From positions 8,508,441-8,572,440 of the forward strand of contig CM025855.1 in NCBI GenBank assembly GCA_003952965.2: a DNA stretch of 64,000 nucleotides, in the 5' to 3' direction. The position numbers and the translations under genes are program-made. Position 1 is the stretch's first letter, and every line of letters starts with the position of its first letter. The DNA is from Morella rubra (Eukaryota > Streptophyta > Magnoliopsida > Fagales > Myricaceae). The notes beneath the pieces are model-generated. The model worked only from the letters and a program-made list of their open reading frames with translations. It was not told the DNA's origin and did no database searches. Positions 44,571 to 57,214 of this stretch are shown piece after piece.

Positions 44571-46796
44571 TTCAGTTCTCCGCTGACAAGAATTATGGCA
44601 TTAGTCATGGCCCAACAATTAATATGGTAGGAGAGGAAACCCAAAGACGAAGACCTCCCTCGTGAAGACAAAGGCAAAGACGAAGACCAAGGCCATGGCG
44701 ACAGTCATGCTACTCTATCTTAATTGATTTGTTGTTTGTTCCTTTATGCTTACTCTTTTAGTGTTCTATTTTAGTGCCCTGATTATATCGGGTCTGCTCC
44801 ATCTTCTTTGTGTAAGACTCTTATTAGCTATGATATCTTCTGCACCTTGTTGAGAAAAGAAAAAAAAGAGAGGTGGATCGATGGCAAAGGAAGACCATAA
44901 TTAGTGGTAGCATGTGGACAAGGAAAGGCAGAAAGTGAAGACGAAAGAGAAACATAAACCGGGAAGGTGAGAACAAAAAGAAGAAGATCCTTGGCATGCG
45001 GGGGCTTGATCTTGTCTTGACCTCTAAGTTCTGCATTTCCTAGTCAAAACACATGTGAAGTCTGTCCCCTCCAAAATGTTTTTCAATTTCAAGTTTATAA
45101 AAGGTTACCCTCATGTACTCTCATTTATTGGCCAAACATGAGAAAAGTCTGCACCCTTTCTTCTTAACATTAAGCATTTGATTTTTTTCTCACATTTTTA
45201 AAAAAATTTCTAACAGTTAAATATTAAAAAGGAAATATATAACTAACTAATTCTCTGCTAATTTCATTATTTTTAGATCAAAAAGCTCCCCATTAATTTC
45301 AAACTATCGAAAATTTTTTAAAATAAATATATAACTGAAAATACTTCTAAATAACCCATAATACATATATACAATGAATTATAGAAAATGAAAGAGATTG
45401 TTAGAAGTGTGTCAATAACTTACTTAAGATTATCATAGTCAATTTATGTTTCAAAACTATATGTTCATGTGTACTTTCTCTTTGTTTAGTAGATTATTTT
45501 AAAGATTAAATATTAAATTCTAAAAACATGTAAAAGTTTTTTATTTGACAAATTATCTTTTGCAATTAATTATTTACATGGCGTTTGGCAGACTAAAATT
45601 TTAACCCCTAAAATTTTTCATCATTACAATTCTTTCTCTCTTTATTTTTTCACAACTTTTTTCACATTTTCACTCTTTCACCAACTTTTTCATTCTCTCT
45701 CTTCACCTTTTTACCAACTTAAAATTTTACTCTAAAATTTTACTAAAATTTTGTTTCCAAACGCCATGATTATATAATTATGTGACAAAACGGTAATTAT
45801 ACTTTATAGAGTTGACCTCTTGTTTTGATTACAAGTAGTGGTTTATTTGTAAGAATGACGAAACTATTTTATATGATAACATAAAATAATTTTCAAAAGC
45901 ACATCTCTTTCTCCCCCCTACTCTTCTACTAATATTTATTTTTCACTTTCTTCTTTTATTTTTAGTTTTGTATTGTTATGCAAAATCCCATCAAAATTTA
46001 TTTATTTTGTTCTAAGTTTTGATGACTTATTGTCTCAATAACAGGTTCTGTTATTTTAAACTTCATAAAATAGTGTTATTGTAAAGTTTCAGGTAATGAT
46101 AATCCTGCAATAGTGTTCAATATGTCTATCTAATATTGTAGATGGTCCCAATCTTAATATTACACGGCCTTGAAAATAGAATATTGGAGTTCATAATTTT
46201 ACATTTCACAACACTAGAAAAACAAAATTTTATACACATCCGAACAAAATATAGTAAGTAGGGCAAATTACAATAACCTCACAAATTATCACCCTTTTCT
46301 CTATTACCACTATACTAACAATAGTTGTGACTCATCCCTAAACTATGTTCTTGTTGTGGTGCCATCTCCCAATCGATTTGGGGCATCAATTTGGATAGAA
46401 TCCGTCCCAAGTGCGTTACACATGATGTGACCCTTAATCTGCATTAAAAGACCGTGGAGGGAGAATGAAAACTCGCAACTCATATTACATGAAAGAGCAC
46501 GATTTTATCTATTTGAGCTAAAAGAGCAAGAAGGAGGTTGAAAAAATAAAAAGTTGTGTATATTATGAATCGAGTTATTCGTGTGTACCTTTAGTTTCTC
46601 CTGCACATACTATAATAATATTGTAGAAGATCTCAATCAGAAGGACTTGGTAATAGAATATTGGGATTCAAAATTTTACATCTCACAACACTAGAGAAAC
46701 AAAATTTTATACACATCCAAACAAAACATAGTAATTATAAAATCAACATCATTTATATCTGCCACCTGAGATCTTAGTCTAAATTGAGTCGCTTTG
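44571..46796. repeat. Segment C, copy 2
   Basis: It matches 21081-23480 (starting ctccgctgacaagaatta) and part of 37941-40117. Non-coding. It carries one private MITE (45577-45768). Confidence 0.8.
45577..45768. mobile_element. Tourist/Harbinger-like MITE
   Basis: 192 bp with perfect 12-bp inverted ends CATGGCGTTTGG and CCAAACGCCATG. The interior is AT-rich with CTCTTTC-type runs and no frame. The other two copies of segment C lack it (for example near 22445), which gives unfilled sites. The flanking duplication is best read as TTA, but the AT-rich context leaves 3 to 8 bp possible. Confidence 0.75.
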
Positions 46797-48250
46797 CAGA
46801 GGAGGCAATTGTTATCACTTGTGTGGAGCTCTTGCAAGGGGAGGAAACCGAAAGAAGAGATGCATTAGTGTAACAGAGATTTGCGTAGGGAAAAAAAAAA
46901 AAAAAAAAACAGAAAGAGTGTAACATGGATTTGCTTTCAATCAATCAACAGTACCTCTGGAACGGGGTGCCCTGAGAGGCTAATACATGCTTAAGTAGAT
47001 CACTCCAAAGTCCAAACACATCCCAAGCGGGCGTCCATAGGCGGCTGGGCGAGCCTAAAGTCACATTTTGCCCACGCATGCCATGTGGGGGAACTGTAGC
47101 GCAGAAAAACTTCAAGCTCTAATGCCTTTTACTTACTAATGATTCTGCAAGAAATTACTAATGATTCTGCAAGAAAGAAAAAACAATCTGCCCGTACCCT
47201 TTTCCGTCGGAATAGAAATTGCCAGACGGTATTCACATTGAATCTTCCCACCATCCACATGCAGATCAGATCAGAAACATGCAGGAGGAAAGGTTTTGAC
47301 TATTTTGGCTTTATTAACTCAGGAGTGAGCAGCACGCATCTGCTTTCTTGCACCCGAATTCAAAAACAGAATTTAATTGAGCATGCTGCATAGTGGCAGA
47401 AATTTTCTTATTTTACGGTGAGGAATTTTTTTTGAAGATATATAAATTTTAAATCTTCGTGAAAGTAATGGTAATCTATTGGAAAAAAGTTTGGCAAGAG
47501 AAATTTTTTTAACGACAGTGAAAATATAAAGTATGTGTGAATAAAAAAAAATTATGAGAAGAATTTTAATGAATTTCTACAAAAGTAGGGTTGACTCTTG
47601 GGATATCTTTTAAGCTCAGCACCTTCTCTACTCTAGAAGATGTAAAAGTAAAGATATCATTAACTACTATAGGTGTATGAACAAAGGAACCCATAGGTTT
47701 CAACTATCTTCAATGACCAAAGGAAAGAAATGAAATAGGATTGTAAGAGTTTAACAAAAGAAAAAAAAAATAACAATAATATTGTAAGAGTTCCCGAACA
47801 TATTTCTCTAGAGGGCCAGAGGCAATTGGTCGAGTTTGGTAAGCATAGTTGAAGAATTAGCATTGTGGCTTATGAAAAGCATACTTGTTTAACAAATTGA
47901 TTTGACTTTTCTTTTTGTACGGCAAAATGGAGGGAAAAAAAGGGACGTGGATATCACCCGGAAAGTCAAGCGGTGGTCGTTGGGTCAACACGCTCATTTC
48001 TTTAAGATGTCTTTCTGCTCCGATACAAAAATGGTGCGCCCCACAACAGAACTCAAGACTCATAGGGGAGGAAAACCCCCCAACAAACCGTTCATCGCCA
48101 TCCTCAGACACGTTCCCACAGGAAAACAATTTTCCTCGGATTCTCAAAATCATCGAAGCCAACATCCAAAGAAAAGCAGTTTTTCGTATATACTTCAAAG
48201 GCATCTTCTGTTCTGATCTTTGATGGCCTAATTCTGGACCCACAGAAGCC
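46797..48250. promoter_or_regulatory. Segments D and E, and the probable promoter and leader of kinase 2
   Basis: 46797-47020 matches segment D and 47060-47600 matches segment E of unit 1. From about 47600 to 48250 it matches the 450 bp in front of kinase 1 (34000-34449). Shared, uninterrupted sequence directly ahead of both start codons is the best candidate for promoter and 5' UTR. No TATA box is assigned. A poly-A run is at about 46888-46909. Confidence 0.5.
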
Positions 48251-51200
48251 ATGGCCAAACCTAAGAGTTTCCTTCAGAATCTCATGAAGCCCTTCAAATT
48301 CAGTTCAAGTAAAGGCACCTAGCAGAACACAGTTCCTATTTTGTTACTGTTTTTTGTGATTTGCTACGTTCTGACCGTGATACGATCTTTTTTCTTGCCC
48401 TCGTGTGATTTATCAGAGGGACAGAATGAAGAAGAGTTAGAGAAGATTGCTCAACAGGAACAGAAGCTATTTCCATTCGAGACGTTAGCTGCAGCCACCA
48501 AAGATTTTCACTTAACTCACAAGCTCGGCGAAGGCGGCTTTGGACCCGTTTACAAGGTAAGATTAAGATCCGTGTATTATTGGTATTCCCCCAGAAAGTT
48601 TGAACTTTGTTCGGTTTCTGAGAAAGTTGAATTGAAAAAATTGGGATTCCCCCCCCCCCCCCCCCCCACCCTTTCTCCCCACCACTACTCCAATTTTCTT
48701 TGTAATGTAAAGTAACATAGGATGGAGCCCAGAAAAAATTAATGTAATCTAGGTTGGAAGATGCTTTATCATTTTTGGCCTTATTTGATTATTTTTTTTC
48801 CTACTGGAGAACGTGAAATGATGAGAGTACCATATCCTCTGTAATCTTTGCACGCCACGTTCAGCAAGTTGTTGAGTGGGTGACACGCACGTTTCTTTTC
48901 TTCCAAAATGACCGAGCCATTTTTTGGAAATTGAGGAGAAAAAAAAACTGCACCTTCGTCGAGTAATTACGTACGAGTTAATCGAATAGGTGTTTTCACT
49001 TCCCCTGCTTTCATAGGAACTAAAACAATGGAAAAGTGGAGTTTTACGACAGACACGCGGTAATTGACAATTTAGGAGAGACTATACCACGGCCATAAAT
49101 GCGAAAAGATTGGAGGGAAATAGAGAACTACTAATATCATCTCCGATTCTGCATTGAAGTATTGATGCATATGTTAAATTGTCAAAGCCGAAAAGCCTCA
49201 GTGGAGTCTTTTTTACACTGCTAAATTGATAAATTGTTTGCATTTTGGACGAATACGCGTTTGCATTCCAAGCTGTATTAGTTTACCAAGTTTTACCATG
49301 TTTTTGCCTGGACCTTTACTCCTGAGGGAGAGAGTTTCTTTGTTACTTGGTAACCTAACAAGGTAACTGAATTGGGGTGCTTTTGCTAATAGGGGAAGTT
49401 GAATGATGGGAGGGAGATTGCGGTGAAGAAGCTCTCACACAGCTCAAACCAAGGGGCAAGAGAGTTCATGAATGAGGCTAAGTTGTTGGCACGCGTTCAG
49501 CATCGGAATGTTGTGAATTTGTTGGGCTATTGTGTCCATGGGGTGGAGAAGCTACTCGTTTATGAGTATGTCTATCACGAGAGCCTTGACAAACTTCTAT
49601 TCAGTACGTTTTCTGTTGCTTTCTGCTACTTCCCTGTCTTAACTTGCCTTTTCTTTTCCTGTTTCATGCACACATTTCCTATTAGATTTTTACTTCTAGC
49701 TGAGTGAAACACATTGAAAGATGCCACATAGTAGGTTCTACATTCACAGATAGTAATAAGGCTGCTACAGTCTTAGTTTATTGTTCTCCCAACCATATTT
49801 CTTGAAAATCTTCTAGTTCTTGATCCAAATTAGACCCCCGATTTTGAAATTCTACCTTCTTGCTAGCCTTACGCAATTTATTTTGCACAAAGATTTACCA
49901 TCTGTAGCCGGCAGATTGTTAATCTGGATCACAGTAACTGAGTTAGAAAACAGTTGAAGTTTTTTTCCCAGTTCACAATATTGGCTGAATATTTTGGATA
50001 GGCTCCTTTGAAGACACATCCATATTTAAATGACCTTAAATTAAGCAAATTCCGAGACTCATGTCTATTTAAAAAATGTACTTCAGTTTGACATGTCAGC
50101 TATACTGTACAAACTTGATCTGACTTTTCCTGCACAGGCAGGCAATTGTAGAGCAGGAACATGATGGTTACACTCAAGACATTGCTTGGGCACACATTGA
50201 TTTGCTTAATCTTTTCTGATTCAAATGCTTTTAATGGGGTTGTGCATCATCATTTTGGGCACAAATAGCTATCATTTCCTTCGAACTGTTAGTACTTGAA
50301 CACCTACGTGTTGTCCTACTTAGCTTAATCTTCTTGGTTTAAATACATTTGACAGGTTTATGCATCATCATTTAGGGCCAAACACTTGTTCTTCCTTTAG
50401 AAGAGCGAGCTAAATCTTGAGAATTATGTTTGAATGGCAATTTCACAATACTTCTTTTGATGAAAGTGGGCGAAGTGTGACATATATTTCGTCACAAAAC
50501 AATGGCTGTATTCAGAGAAACAATTCTAAGATTCTATCATTTGCCCTTTGGAAGAAGTGCGTGAGGGGACATGACAATTTGGTTTCAGAAGAGTATGTTT
50601 TTCTCTGCATCATTTTTTATACGAAATTGAATTTGTGCTTTCATCTTGCTCTACCTTGTGAAGGAGATTTGAGACCTTGACTTATCTTTATATTTTGAAT
50701 TTGTCTTTTCAAAGCGACCAAATCTTCTGAATTTTAAAATCTTGGCCAATCGTATAGCTAAAAAGATAGTGGCTCATAGTGAAAGAAGAGCCCCATCATT
50801 TTCCAAATCCAATGTCCCAAACTGCAAAGTTGATTAATCACGTTAAAAATAGTGATATGATGTTTATCTTGCTTTAGTTTATTTCTCCTGTGCTTGAATA
50901 ATGGACCATGTTTTGTACTTAAATTGATAGTGATTGTTGTGTCTTTATACAGAATCCAATAGAAGAGAGGAACTTGATTGGAAGCGGAGGTATGATATAA
51001 TTGCAGGCATCGCAAGGGGCTTGCTTTACCTTCACGAAGACTCCCATAATTGCATCATCCACCGAGACATAAAGGCGAGCAACATTTTACTTGACGACAA
51101 GTGGGTTCCGAAGATAGCTGATTTTGGCATGGCCCGTCTCTTCCCGGAAGATCAAACGCATGTGAACACCCGTGTGGCCGGTACCAAGTATGTTGTCAAG

Positions 51201-52296
51201 AACCCAGGAGATATTTGTTTTCTCATAAGGGCCGCTTTCGACCCTAACTGCTTTTCTAACTTTTCTGTTTTGGAATCTAAAAACAGTGGGTATATGGCTC
51301 CGGAATATGTTATGCATGGACATCTCTCAGTGAAGGCTGACGTATTCAGTTTTGGGGTTTTAGTTCTGGAGCTCGTCAGCAGCCAGAGGAATTCATCATT
51401 CAATTTACATGTGGAAGCACAAAATCTACTTGACTGGGTAAGATTAATTAATCATATAATATAGCGACTAATGGTATCCTCTGGTGGGACTTGGTCAGAA
51501 ATTGTTTCGCAAGCTTTTTATATGTTTGTCCAATCTACATCGTGCCTTGTGTTGTCCAACCAGTCCTTCCTACTTTTCTTTGAACACACAAGTACGTGGA
51601 TGACTTTTTATGCTGAGGAACCTTCCAGGAGATGCCTCATTTTTCAACGTTTACTTATCCTATATAGGTCTGGTTTATAGCGGTTTGAGAAACTTGGTCA
51701 AAATTGATGAACCAAGAATCTCAATTCTCTGTAACTGGACTATAGGACTCATGCCACATTCTTTTTGGTACTTCTTTTCCAGTTTATCGAAAACAACAGA
51801 GGCTACCTTACCGTCAATGAATCCACTCCTACAAGAATAAGCCTTTTGCGGTTAATGACCAAGTCTCTCACTGCCTGGTGTTTTATTTTTGCTACAGACA
51901 TACAAGCTTTACAAGAAGGGTAGAAGCTTGGAGATCATGGATCCCACGTTAGCATCATCTGCAGTGGCTGACCAAGTGGCAATGTGCATTCAAATAGGGC
52001 TGCTATGCACGCAAGGTGATCCAACACTACGACCCAACATGCGACGTGTGGTGGTGATGCTATCGAAGAAGCCTGGCAACTTGGAAGAACCAACGAGACC
52101 TGGAGTGCCCGGATCTCGATACAGAAGATCTCGCAGGCCTCCTGGACTGACCTCTACTGCCGGAACGTCTGGTTCATTGGATTCCCATAGCAGTGATTCG
52201 ACCTCCAATACCAATACTGCGAGTGCGAGTGCGAGTGCGAGCACTTCAGTTACTCCAGGACTAGACCCTCGGGGGAAACGGCCCGTGCAAGGTTAG
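48251..52296 (+). CDS. CRK43-like: CRK43-like cytoplasmic Ser/Thr kinase, copy 2, full length
   Basis: Six exons by GT-AG signals and phase: 48251-48308, 48417-48556, 49393-49603, 50953-51187, 51287-51437 and 51898-52296. They encode 397 residues. The glycine loop is [10 protein letters not shown] (57-66), with ATP-binding Lys78, catalytic Asp175 in [11 protein letters not shown] at 193-195, then [11 protein letters not shown]. The Ser/Thr-rich tail (about 325-397) contains [11 protein letters not shown] and an Ala-Ser microsatellite stretch, and ends KRPVQG. This tail is like that of Arabidopsis CRK43 (AT1G70740), a CRK-group kinase without ectodomain or membrane helix, so a cytoplasmic or membrane-associated signalling role is expected; its substrate is unknown. 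Intron 1 is only 108 nt and carries an in-frame TAG, which supports splicing there. Intron 2 holds a C-run (about 48651-48667). This copy looks like the ancestral, intact gene. Confidence 0.92.
52216..52241 (+). repeat. Coding GCGAGT hexamer microsatellite
   Basis: About four copies of a six-base unit inside exon 6 of kinase 2 encode an alternating Ala-Ser run in the C-terminal tail (ASASASAS). The tail is low-complexity here, so length variation would be tolerated in frame. Confidence 0.8.
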
Positions 52297-53760
52297 GCTG
52301 TTTCCAATAGAAGATTTTGGCAAGTACTAAAGATGGTCAGGGGCTTGTTCATATGTACATCATATGTTATAGTTGGAAATCTATTCATTTATTTGTATAA
52401 ATTTTGAAGAGTTTGGCCTGAGGTTATACCTGGCATTGTAGTAGATATCTTTAGAGCAATATAATTTTCTTCCAATTTTTTTTTTTTTTTTTGTTAATTT
52501 CCCCCTTCAACAATTCAATTACTTATTTACTATCGCAGTCGGTAGAAATAATTAGTATTTTACGTATTGAGCTCTCTTCAGTCTTTACAAGGATTAAATT
52601 GCAATCCGGCATTTTCATGCGACTTACTATAAGAACAACGTACGGGCTCATCTGTACCCAATTCCGTCTTGTCTATGGAGGAGATTTTCTTATGGACCGA
52701 GTCCAACGGGTTCTCGTCCCAAATCGAAAATGGGTTTCGATTTGTCCACCTAAAAAAAAACTCGTTCCCAGACAAGCCCGAACACCTTCAGGGCATAAAG
52801 ACAATTTCCAAGGGAAAGCCTTCAGCCTTCTCTGCACGAACTTCTCTCTTCTCCTGGGTTACCTTTGTTATTATTTTTTAAGGTAACGACAAACAACCAC
52901 TATTTTGTACAGTAAGTTTTGAATCGAACTTACCTTAATTATTAGCATTATTTATTAATGTCATACTTCTAAGTTAAATGTTCCGGGTAGGAATATTATA
53001 TACGAATCAAGCTATTCATTAACAAATTAGTGAATTACATTCAGTTTGTATAAACACCACTTAGATTCGCCTAACTAATCTAACTCACATTGATGATTAG
53101 GATTGGTGCATAATTTTGTTATAAAATATGAGGCTGAGGTTTCAATTTTTGAATTATAATCAGGCCCGAGTATTTGGTATAATAGCAGGTTGCTTTAGTT
53201 TGCAAAAATTTGCAATCCAAGGCAAGTATATTGATCTAACTATAGATTAATTAAAAGATCTTATATGCTTATTTGATCAAAAGTAATTACAGTGCAAATG
53301 AAAGATAATATACATTGCGAGATGTATAATTCTCGAAATAATGCGATCGAGACAACGTGATTGATTAAAGAATTTGTTACATTCCATAGTGATCGAACGT
53401 GTGACAGGTCTATTGGTATGAAGAAAACAAAGATCGTCCTTGTGCGTCTTCTCTATTTTGAATATCTAGAATACCTTAAGGGGTTCTAAGCCCTCTGATA
53501 GTGATTTGTTTAGAGAGAAATTGGGCCTCCTAAATTTAACTTAAGTTGATAATGGCAAAATTTATGAATAATTTTATTATATTTCCAATAGTTCCTTTTA
53601 TAGGAAAATTACAGAGACTAAGAAATCAACTAGTACTCCTATTATGAAATACCAATCCTATTCTAAGAAAATGAGAATTCAAACGACCTAATAATATCCC
53701 TAAGTTTTAGTAGCCACATATTTATCTTAGATAATTATGTGGCCTATCCTATCCTAACAT
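52297..53760. other. 3' flank of kinase 2 and intergenic DNA
   Basis: It begins with the probable 3' UTR (an aatataattttc stretch near 52460 precedes a T-run). The rest is AT-rich with no recognisable gene. A short open frame at 52491-52886 lacks any known domain. Confidence 0.5.
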
Positions 53761-53842
53761 TGACGCCATTAAGGATGAGCACGACAATTGGCTGCATGAT
53801 CGGGGCGATATTGCTAACCACATTGAGCATTATTTCAAGAAT

Positions 53843-54460
53843 ATGTTTTCGGCCAGCAAAACAGCATTCCCTCGAAACCTTGATTCTCTAATTTCTGTGG
53901 AGATTACGGAGGAGGACAATAGAAGATTAGGCAGAATACCGGATGATGTGGAGATTTGGGAGGCTGTCAAAGGAATAAGAGGATTGAAGGCACCTGGGCC
54001 AGACGGTTTCACGGCTACCTTTTATAAGAAGCATTGGAATACTGTCAAAACTAAGGTGATTGGGATGGTGCCAAATTTTTTCATTAGTGGTCTTCAAGCA
54101 AATGAATCATTCCAATATCACACTTAACCCCAAGGACAACTCTTTGGAAAAACTTTCTCAATACCGGCCTATAAGCTTGTGCAATGTGTGCTATAAAATC
54201 ATCTCAAAGATTCTAACTGCAAGGCTCAAGTGTCGGTAATGCATAACCTGGTCTCTAATAACCAAAATGCATTTGTCCTTAGCCGGCATATCTCGGATAA
54301 CATTATCTTGGTCCATGAGCTAATGTTAACTCTGAATAGAAAACCTGGGAGGGGAGGCTTGCTATCTGTCAAAGTGGACATGGAAAAAACCTATGATAAG
54401 GTAGATTGGAATTTTCTCACGGAGGTTCTGAAATGTTTTGGATTTAGTGCAAAATGGTAG
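53843..54460 (+). pseudogene. LINE reverse transcriptase, N-terminal half
   Basis: Two frames (53843-54127 and 54230-54460) carry the finger and palm-entry blocks of an L1 reverse transcriptase, with the line SQYRPISLCNVCYKIISKIL in the gap between them in another frame. Part of the LINE above. Not a functional enzyme. Confidence 0.8.
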
Positions 54461-56057
54461 TAATGGATTCATCAGTGTATTTCGACGGTGCTGTTTTCGA
54501 TTTTGTTAACTAGAGCTCCCTATGGTTGTTTGAAGCCCAGCCGTGGCCTTAGACAGGGGAATCCTCTTTCCCTCTTCTTCTTAGTTTTAGTAACGAAAGT
54601 GCTTACAAGGTTGATCTAGAGAGAATAAGAGCATGGAAAAATTGGAGTTAAGATTGTTAAATCCGCACCCTCGATCTCGAATTTATTATTTGTCGATAAT
54701 GTCATGCTTTTCTATAGAGCAAATGCGGGAGAAGTTGGGAATTTGCAGCAGTGTCCGGTGACTTATGTTGGATGGTCCCGCCAGGTTATTAACCTTAACA
54801 AATCCTTTATTCATTTCAGTTGCAACAAGGGGCAAGAACAAAAAGACCTCATCTTGAGCATCCTTCGGCTGCAGGCAGTCCTGGCTGGAAAATACCTCGG
54901 TTTGACTCTGTGCATCCCTCGTCCAAAGAGTCAGGCCTGTAAGGAAATTCAAGGAAAAGGTGACCAACTGATTGGTGGGTTGGAAAGCTCGGTCTTTATC
55001 ACAGGCAGGGAGGATAGTTCTGATACAATCAGTAGCGACTGCTATTCCCTCTTATGACATGTCAATATTTATTTTGCCAAAGTTGTTTTCGGGGGATATT
55101 GATAGGATAGTCAAAAACGTTTGGTGGGGGTTTGATGGTTCTCACCGGGGCTTCTATCCAAAAGCGTGGAAGAATATCTGTTAACCAAAGCAATGGAGTG
55201 AGATTGGTTTGAGACGGATGGAAGATTTAAACCAAACACTTATGGCGAGATTGGGGTGGGGAATGATGAGACAAAGGATAGTTTATGGGTTAAGATCTTT
55301 GGAGAAAAATATTGTAAAGGTTTCCAATTTTCTAGCAGCTAATGCTTCTAGGGGAGCATCGTGGATATGGAAAAGCATGTTGTAGATAAGAGATATTATT
55401 GAAGCGGGGTTCTGTTGGGGAGTTAAAGGTGGGGCTGAGACTAATATCTGGTGTGATCCTTGGGTTTCAGAGACACCATGTTTTATTCCCCATTTGAAAT
55501 TGGGAGTTGTTGTGGATAGGAATATAAACAGAGTTTAAGATCTTATTAATGAGACAAGCCGGAGCTGGAAGGAGCCTTTGATTCGGGAAATTTTCGTGGA
55601 AGAATTTGCATTTGCCATTCTTATTATTCCTCTTCCACAGATTAGACTAGTTGGCGTTCCAAGATGGATGCTTAATCCAAAAGGTATTTTAACTATAAAG
55701 TCTGCATATTTGCATGACTAGAGAGGGAGGTTCCTGGAATTAGGGGAGCTATCCTCAAATGAATGGAAGAATTTTTGGATGTTAAAAGTGTAGTATCGGC
55801 TGAAATTGGTACTTTGGAAGGTGGCAGCGAATGCTCTTCCTCTCCGCGGGTAGTTGGGTCATCTCTCTTAGGTTCATGATTTGGCGACTATGAGCTTTCC
55901 AATATGTCAAGCTCATGAGGAAACTATGGAACATCTATTATTGGGATGTCCGGCTAGCACCATCCTATGAAGGACTGGACCCTGGCCTCTCATAACTACA
56001 GCTTTTGAGAACCAGTCTATTTCATAATGGCTAAAGTTTTTACTCGACCCAGGCTCT

Positions 56058-56705
56058 ATGTTTGATAATGTGCAGGATAGTTGGTCAGATATGATGCTGG
56101 TTGTTGTAATCACCCTGGATGCGTTATGGCTCTTTAGAAATAAAATTGTTCATGGGGAAAAGAAACCAGAGATTATAGAGGTGGTTCGATCTATAAAAAG
56201 AAGATATGAGGCGCACAAGGTGGTTTGTGAGATGAATGACAGTGTCCAATTGATTACCTGTCAGCCACCGAAGGATGGTGTTTTGAAGATCAATTTTGAT
56301 GTTGCAGTCAAGTCCTAGATGTTGTGCACAACTGTGGTGTGCAAGAACTCTAGTGGGGAAAATTTTGAAGATCCAAATTTGTAGGAAGAAAGGATCGGAG
56401 CCACTGGGAAGCCATTGCTGCTAGGCTAGCTTTCTCTTTGGCAGAGGAACTAACAGGGAGGGACGTTTTAATAGTGGGGTGACTCTCTTGAGTTGGTTAA
56501 CCAAGTTTCAAGTTTGGATAGACTCCCTAATTGGATGATCGAAGGTGAAGTGGATACCGTTAGGAACCTACTAATAAAGGAGCATGTTTATTGGAAACTA
56601 GTTTGGACACCATGGGAAGGGAATTCTCTGGCGCACAATTTAGCTAAATTAAGGGTGAGTATCAGAACGGATGGAACCGGAATAGCCAATGTGGGCTTTT
56701 TTTGA
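56058..56705 (+). pseudogene. LINE RNase H region
   Basis: The frame at 56058-56318 ends in CQPPKDGVLKINFDVAVKS, the start of the RNase H fold. The frame at 56493-56705 carries LVWTPWEGNSLAHNLAKL, the end of it (usually V-x-R-x-x-N-x-x-A-H). The segment between is interrupted. It lies at the 3' end of the LINE as expected. Confidence 0.8.
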
Positions 56706-56710
56706 CATAT

Positions 56711-57200
56711 TTTTTTGGGGCCCTAATGAGCTAAAAATATTTTTTTGACTGAATTTTTGGAAGATTTTTCTCTTATTCATCATAAATTAACAATAAATGT
56801 AAACATTTATAAAAAATCTGTTAGTTTTTAGTCACAATCAATGTTTTGATAATAATAATAGAAGTAATTGAGATGTGAAGCAAAGCGGATCCAAAATGAG
56901 CACGAAGCGATCAAGCAATATCCCCTTCAATAGAAGTGCTCTTAAAGTGAAGACTCAAGTTGCTAGGGTAACTTTTGTAACTTTAGACTTTATTTTTAAC
57001 AAAGATTTGAACTACACACTTGCATATTTCTTCAAAACTTGCATGAACCTGCTTACCACTTGTTTTGAAAATTAAAAATATTTTAATGGCTTCAAATTAT
57101 CTCAATTAAACTCTCAAACCTTTTATATACTTATGGGAAGTTAGTCTTTAAAATTGAGTGTTTTAATTTGTTCAAAATCGTATTTTTAAATCAATCGGAT
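56711..57200. other. AT-rich spacer between LINE and copia element
   Basis: No coding or RNA feature is supported. It may contain part of the 5' LTR or leader of the following Ty1/copia element, but I could not define LTR ends. Confidence 0.4.
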
Positions 57201-57214
57201 TATGTGCTTAAGTT

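Larger units (their letters stand above)
40118..52296. repeat. Tandem duplication unit 2 (X-C-D-E-kinase 2)
   Basis: It has the same segment order as 12490-37940 without the LINE, copia and CACTA insertions. The homology with unit 1 runs into exon 6 of the kinase (about 52066). Beyond that point unit 1 has no counterpart, so 52067-52296 represents the ancestral gene end. Confidence 0.85.
53761..56710 (+). mobile_element. L1-type LINE, 5'-truncated and decayed
   Basis: It starts just before the reverse transcriptase and runs through to the RNase H end. ORF1 and the endonuclease are missing, the usual result of incomplete reverse transcription. RT blocks: GLKAPGPDGFTATFYKKHWN (about 53985-54045), VKVDMEKTYDKVDWNFL (about 54370-54420), GLRQGNPLSLFFF and the YxDD site altered to FVDN (about 54695). 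VGWKARSLSQAGRIVLIQ is at about 54972. zf-RVT is near 55.7-55.95 kb and RNase H at 56058-56705 (PPKDGVLKINFDVAVKS). Many frame changes and stops. No clear A-tail, so the 3' border is approximate. Confidence 0.85.

Noticed and set aside
48645-48670. C-homopolymer as an assembly gap or G-quadruplex signal
   Set aside because: It is an uninterrupted C-run in a diverged part of intron 2. It may be a length artefact, and nothing supports a function.
52491-52886. 131-residue frame downstream of kinase 2
   Set aside because: No domain, no splice support, AT-rich 3' flank.
53160-53760. Possible solo LTR
   Set aside because: The style of the sequence is LTR-like, but I could not find matching TG...CA ends or a 5-bp duplication.
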